Source of the DNA: Streptomyces gardneri
Lineage (GTDB): Bacteria > Actinomycetota > Actinomycetes > Streptomycetales > Streptomycetaceae
Direction: 5' to 3'
Length of the DNA stretch: 64,000 nucleotides
Assembly: GCF_006539185.1 (NCBI RefSeq)
Contig: NZ_BJMN01000002.1
Coordinates: forward strand, 124,001-188,000
The notes beneath the pieces are model-generated. The model was not told the origin of the DNA, did not search any database, and worked only from the letters and a program-made list of their open reading frames with translations. This document shows, piece after piece, positions 62,004 through 64,000 of this stretch (the first letter of the stretch is position 1; each line of letters starts with the position of its first letter). The position numbers were made by a program, and so were the translations under genes.

Positions 62004-63389
62004 GTGACCGACACACTCCCGACCGTCATCTCCCGCAACCCGGCCGACCCGGCCGACGTGCTCCTGCGGATCCCCGCCCCCGGCGCCTTCACGGCGGTCG
62101 ACACCGTCGAGCGGGCGCGCGCCGCCCAGCCCGGCTGGCTGCTCGCCGGGGCCGCCGCCCGCTCGGCCGCCCTGGGAGCCGTCGCCGCCGCCGTCGAGGG
62201 CGCGGCCGACGAACTGGCCGCGCTCGCCGTACGCGAGGTGGGCAAGCCGCTCGCCGAGGCCAGGGCCGAGGTCGCCCGTACCGCCGCCATCTGGCGCTAC
62301 TACGCCCAGGCGCCCTTCGAGCCCACCGGAGCGGTCCACGAGACCGCGGCGGGCCCCGGGCTGCTCCTGACCCGCCGCCGCCCGCACGGGGTGGCAGGGC
62401 TCATCACGCCCTGGAACTTCCCCTTCGCCATCCCGACCTGGAAGGCCGCCCCGGCGCTCGCCACGGGCAACACGGTCGTCCTCAAGCCCGCCCCCGAAGC
62501 CACGGCGTGCGCCCAGCGCCTGGGCGAGATCGTCCAGCGGGCCCTGCCCGAGGCGGTGTTCACCGTGCTGCCCGGCGGCGCGACCGAGGGCAACGCGCTC
62601 GTCTCCGCCGCCGACGTCGTCTCCTTCACCGGCTCCACCCCCGTCGGCCAGGCCGTTGCCCGGGCCGCGACCGCCCGGGGCATCCCGGTGCAGGCCGAGA
62701 TGGGCGGCCTGAACGCCGCGCTCGTCCTGCCGGACGCGGACATCGAGCAGGCCGCCGCCCACATCGCCGCCGCCGTCTCCGGGTACGCCGGCCAGAAGTG
62801 CACCGCCACCAGCCGGGTCATCGCGGTCGGCGCCGCGCTCGACCCGCTGCGCGAGGCGCTCTCCGAAGCCCTGCGGGCCGTCCCCGTCGGCGACCCCGCC
62901 GACCCGGCCACCGTGTGCGGGCCGCTCATCCACGAGTACGCCCGCGACCAGGTCGGCGAGGCCTGCCGGGGGCTCTCCGTCCTCGCCGGCGGCACCGTGC
63001 CCGACCGGTCCGGCTGGTACGCGGCCCCGACCCTGGTCGAGAAGGTCTCCCCGGGGCACCGCCTGCTGCGCGAGGAGGTCTTCGGCCCCGTCGCGTCCCT
63101 GCTCGCGGCGGAGGACCTCGCCCACGCGATCCGGATCACCAACTCCGTGCCGTACGGTCTGGTCACCTCGGTCCACACCGCAGACCTGAACACCGCGCTG
63201 AGCGGCCTCGACCTGCTCGACACCGGCATGATCCGGCTCAACGCCCCGTCCACCGGAGTCGACTTCCACCTGCCCTTCGGCGGCTCCAAGGCATCCAGCC
63301 ACGGGCCCCGTGAGCAGGGCCGGGCGGCCCTCGACTTCTACACGTCGAGCCGGACGTACACGCTGGCACCCGCGGGCCCCGCGGCGTGA
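62004..63389 (+). CDS. Aldehyde dehydrogenase (2-oxoglutarate semialdehyde dehydrogenase-like)
   Basis: 461-residue NAD(P)-dependent aldehyde dehydrogenase. TPWNFPFAIPTWKAAPALAT holds the Asn of the oxyanion site and the cofactor Lys; FTGSTPVGQAVARAA is the cofactor loop; the catalytic residues are Glu232 (AEMGGLN) and Cys266 (GQKCTATS). Next to the deaminase it should oxidise 2-oxoglutarate semialdehyde to 2-oxoglutarate. GTG start with GGAGG upstream. Confidence 0.9.
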   Translation: MTDTLPTVISRNPADPADVLLRIPAPGAFTAVDTVERARAAQPGWLLAGAAARSAALGAVAAAVEGAADELAALAVREVGKPLAEARAEVARTAAIWRYYAQAPFEPTGAVHETAAGPGLLLTRRRPHGVAGLITPWNFPFAIPTWKAAPALATGNTVVLKPAPEATACAQRLGEIVQRALPEAVFTVLPGGATEGNALVSAADVVSFTGSTPVGQAVARAATARGIPVQAEMGGLNAALVLPDADIEQAAAHIAAAVSGYAGQKCTATSRVIAVGAALDPLREALSEALRAVPVGDPADPATVCGPLIHEYARDQVGEACRGLSVLAGGTVPDRSGWYAAPTLVEKVSPGHRLLREEVFGPVASLLAAEDLAHAIRITNSVPYGLVTSVHTADLNTALSGLDLLDTGMIRLNAPSTGVDFHLPFGGSKASSHGPREQGRAALDFYTSSRTYTLAPAGPAA

Positions 63390-63410
63390 CATCGTACGGT
63401 GGTGATGTCA
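63387..63410. promoter_or_regulatory. Inverted repeat before the GntR gene
   Basis: TGACATC (63387-63393) and GATGTCA (63404-63410) form a perfect inverted repeat with a 10-bp spacer. It lies 27 bp before the regulator's ATG and overlaps the stop codon of the aldehyde dehydrogenase. It may serve autoregulation. Confidence 0.6.
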
Positions 63411-63436
63411 ACCAGAACGAAGGGATCACCACCGTC

Positions 63437-64000
63437 ATGGGGCACCTGACCCACCGCGACCTCAACGCCTCCCGGGAGCGGCTGCGCGACCAGGTCGCCC
63501 ATGCCCTGCGAGCCGCCCTGATCTCGGGCGAGCTCCGCCCCGGGGTGGTGTACTCGGCGCCGACCCTCGCCGAGGACTTCGGGATCTCCGCCACCCCGGT
63601 CCGCGAGGCGATGCTCGACCTGGCCCGCGAGGGCCTGGTCGAGCCCGTCCGCAACAAGGGCTTCCGGGTCACCGAGGTCGACGAGCGCGACCTCGACCAG
63701 TACACCGAGATCCGCGCGCTCATCGAGATCCCGATGGTCGGCAGGGTCACCCGGATCGCCGCCCGGGAGGACCTGGAGGCGCTGCGGCCGGTCGCCGAGG
63801 ACATCGTGCGCGCGGCCCGCGAGCACGACCTCATCGGCTATCTGGAGGCGGACCGGCTGTTCCACCTCACGCTGCTCGGCCTCGCGGGGAACGAACGGCT
63901 CGTCGAGACCGTCGGCGAACTGCGCAAGCGGTCCCGTCTGTACGGGCTCACCGCCCTGGACAAGAGCGGCGGCCTCGTCCCGTCGGCCGAGGAGCACCTG
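63437..64000 (+). CDS. GntR/FCD-family regulator (3' end cut by window)
   Basis: 188 visible residues of a FadR-type GntR regulator. The winged helix is at about residues 10-75: RERLRDQVAHALRAALISGE, then SAPTLAEDFGISATPVREAM and LDLAREGLVEPVRNKGFRV. The FCD ligand domain starts near RDLDQYTEIRALIEIPM and has the metal/ligand residues in LEADRLFHLTLLGLAGNE. It is the only regulator in the hydroxyproline locus, so it probably binds the operators found there, with hydroxyproline or an intermediate as signal. The gene runs past 64000. Confidence 0.9.
   Translation, partial: MGHLTHRDLNASRERLRDQVAHALRAALISGELRPGVVYSAPTLAEDFGISATPVREAMLDLAREGLVEPVRNKGFRVTEVDERDLDQYTEIRALIEIPMVGRVTRIAAREDLEALRPVAEDIVRAAREHDLIGYLEADRLFHLTLLGLAGNERLVETVGELRKRSRLYGLTALDKSGGLVPSAEEHL

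Overview
The window is very GC-rich, with G or C at nearly every third codon position, mixed ATG/GTG/TTG starts, and families typical of Streptomyces (cholesterol oxidase, many TetR/LysR/GntR regulators, serine/threonine kinases, lipoproteins, long GC hairpins between convergent genes). It is best read as a stretch of a Streptomyces or close actinomycete chromosome. No rRNA, tRNA, CRISPR array or intact insertion sequence was seen.

Region 1 (1-29 kb) is mixed chromosome: a cut aminoglycoside adenylyltransferase, secreted cholesterol oxidase, a coupled oxidoreductase/AhpD-like pair, an L,D-transpeptidase lipoprotein, NDH-2, a beta-propeller lipoprotein, an alpha/beta hydrolase, and a T4-phage-like RNA repair pair (RNA ligase plus polynucleotide kinase-phosphatase) followed by RNase HI. 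Then come acyl-CoA enzymes, a TetR/DUF4345 pair with two matching operators, SecDF, a macrolide-type glycosyltransferase, a TetR/AidB-like operon and a tandem DUF4139 pair.

Region 2 (29.1-31.2 kb) is of lower GC and looks acquired. It holds a 64-residue precursor-like peptide ending in a two-cysteine motif and, after a hairpin, a radical SAM protein with C-terminal auxiliary cysteines: a compact candidate RiPP system. It is flanked by unannotated small or broken coding pieces on the opposite strand.

Region 3 (31.2-47.1 kb) carries a CPT-like kinase, an AAC(6')-like acetyltransferase, a LysR/EamA divergent pair, a HEAT-repeat protein, AlkB, a secreted NLP (NPP1) protein, ThpR, and an operon of a lipoprotein and two receptor kinases whose extracellular parts look like periplasmic amino-acid binding proteins.

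Region 4 (47.1 kb to the end) reads as one collagen/hydroxyproline utilisation locus: secreted M9 collagenase, a proline racemase/4-hydroxyproline epimerase family enzyme, an ornithine cyclodeaminase/mu-crystallin family reductase, a five-gene peptide ABC transporter, a three-subunit D-hydroxyproline dehydrogenase, a DapA-family deaminase, an aldehyde dehydrogenase and a GntR/FCD regulator. The collagenase and transporter promoters share an identical 33-bp promoter/operator element about 10.4 kb apart in opposite orientation, and related AT-rich motifs precede the dehydrogenase and deaminase genes. Together these suggest one regulon that cuts collagen outside the cell, imports the peptides and converts hydroxyproline to 2-oxoglutarate.
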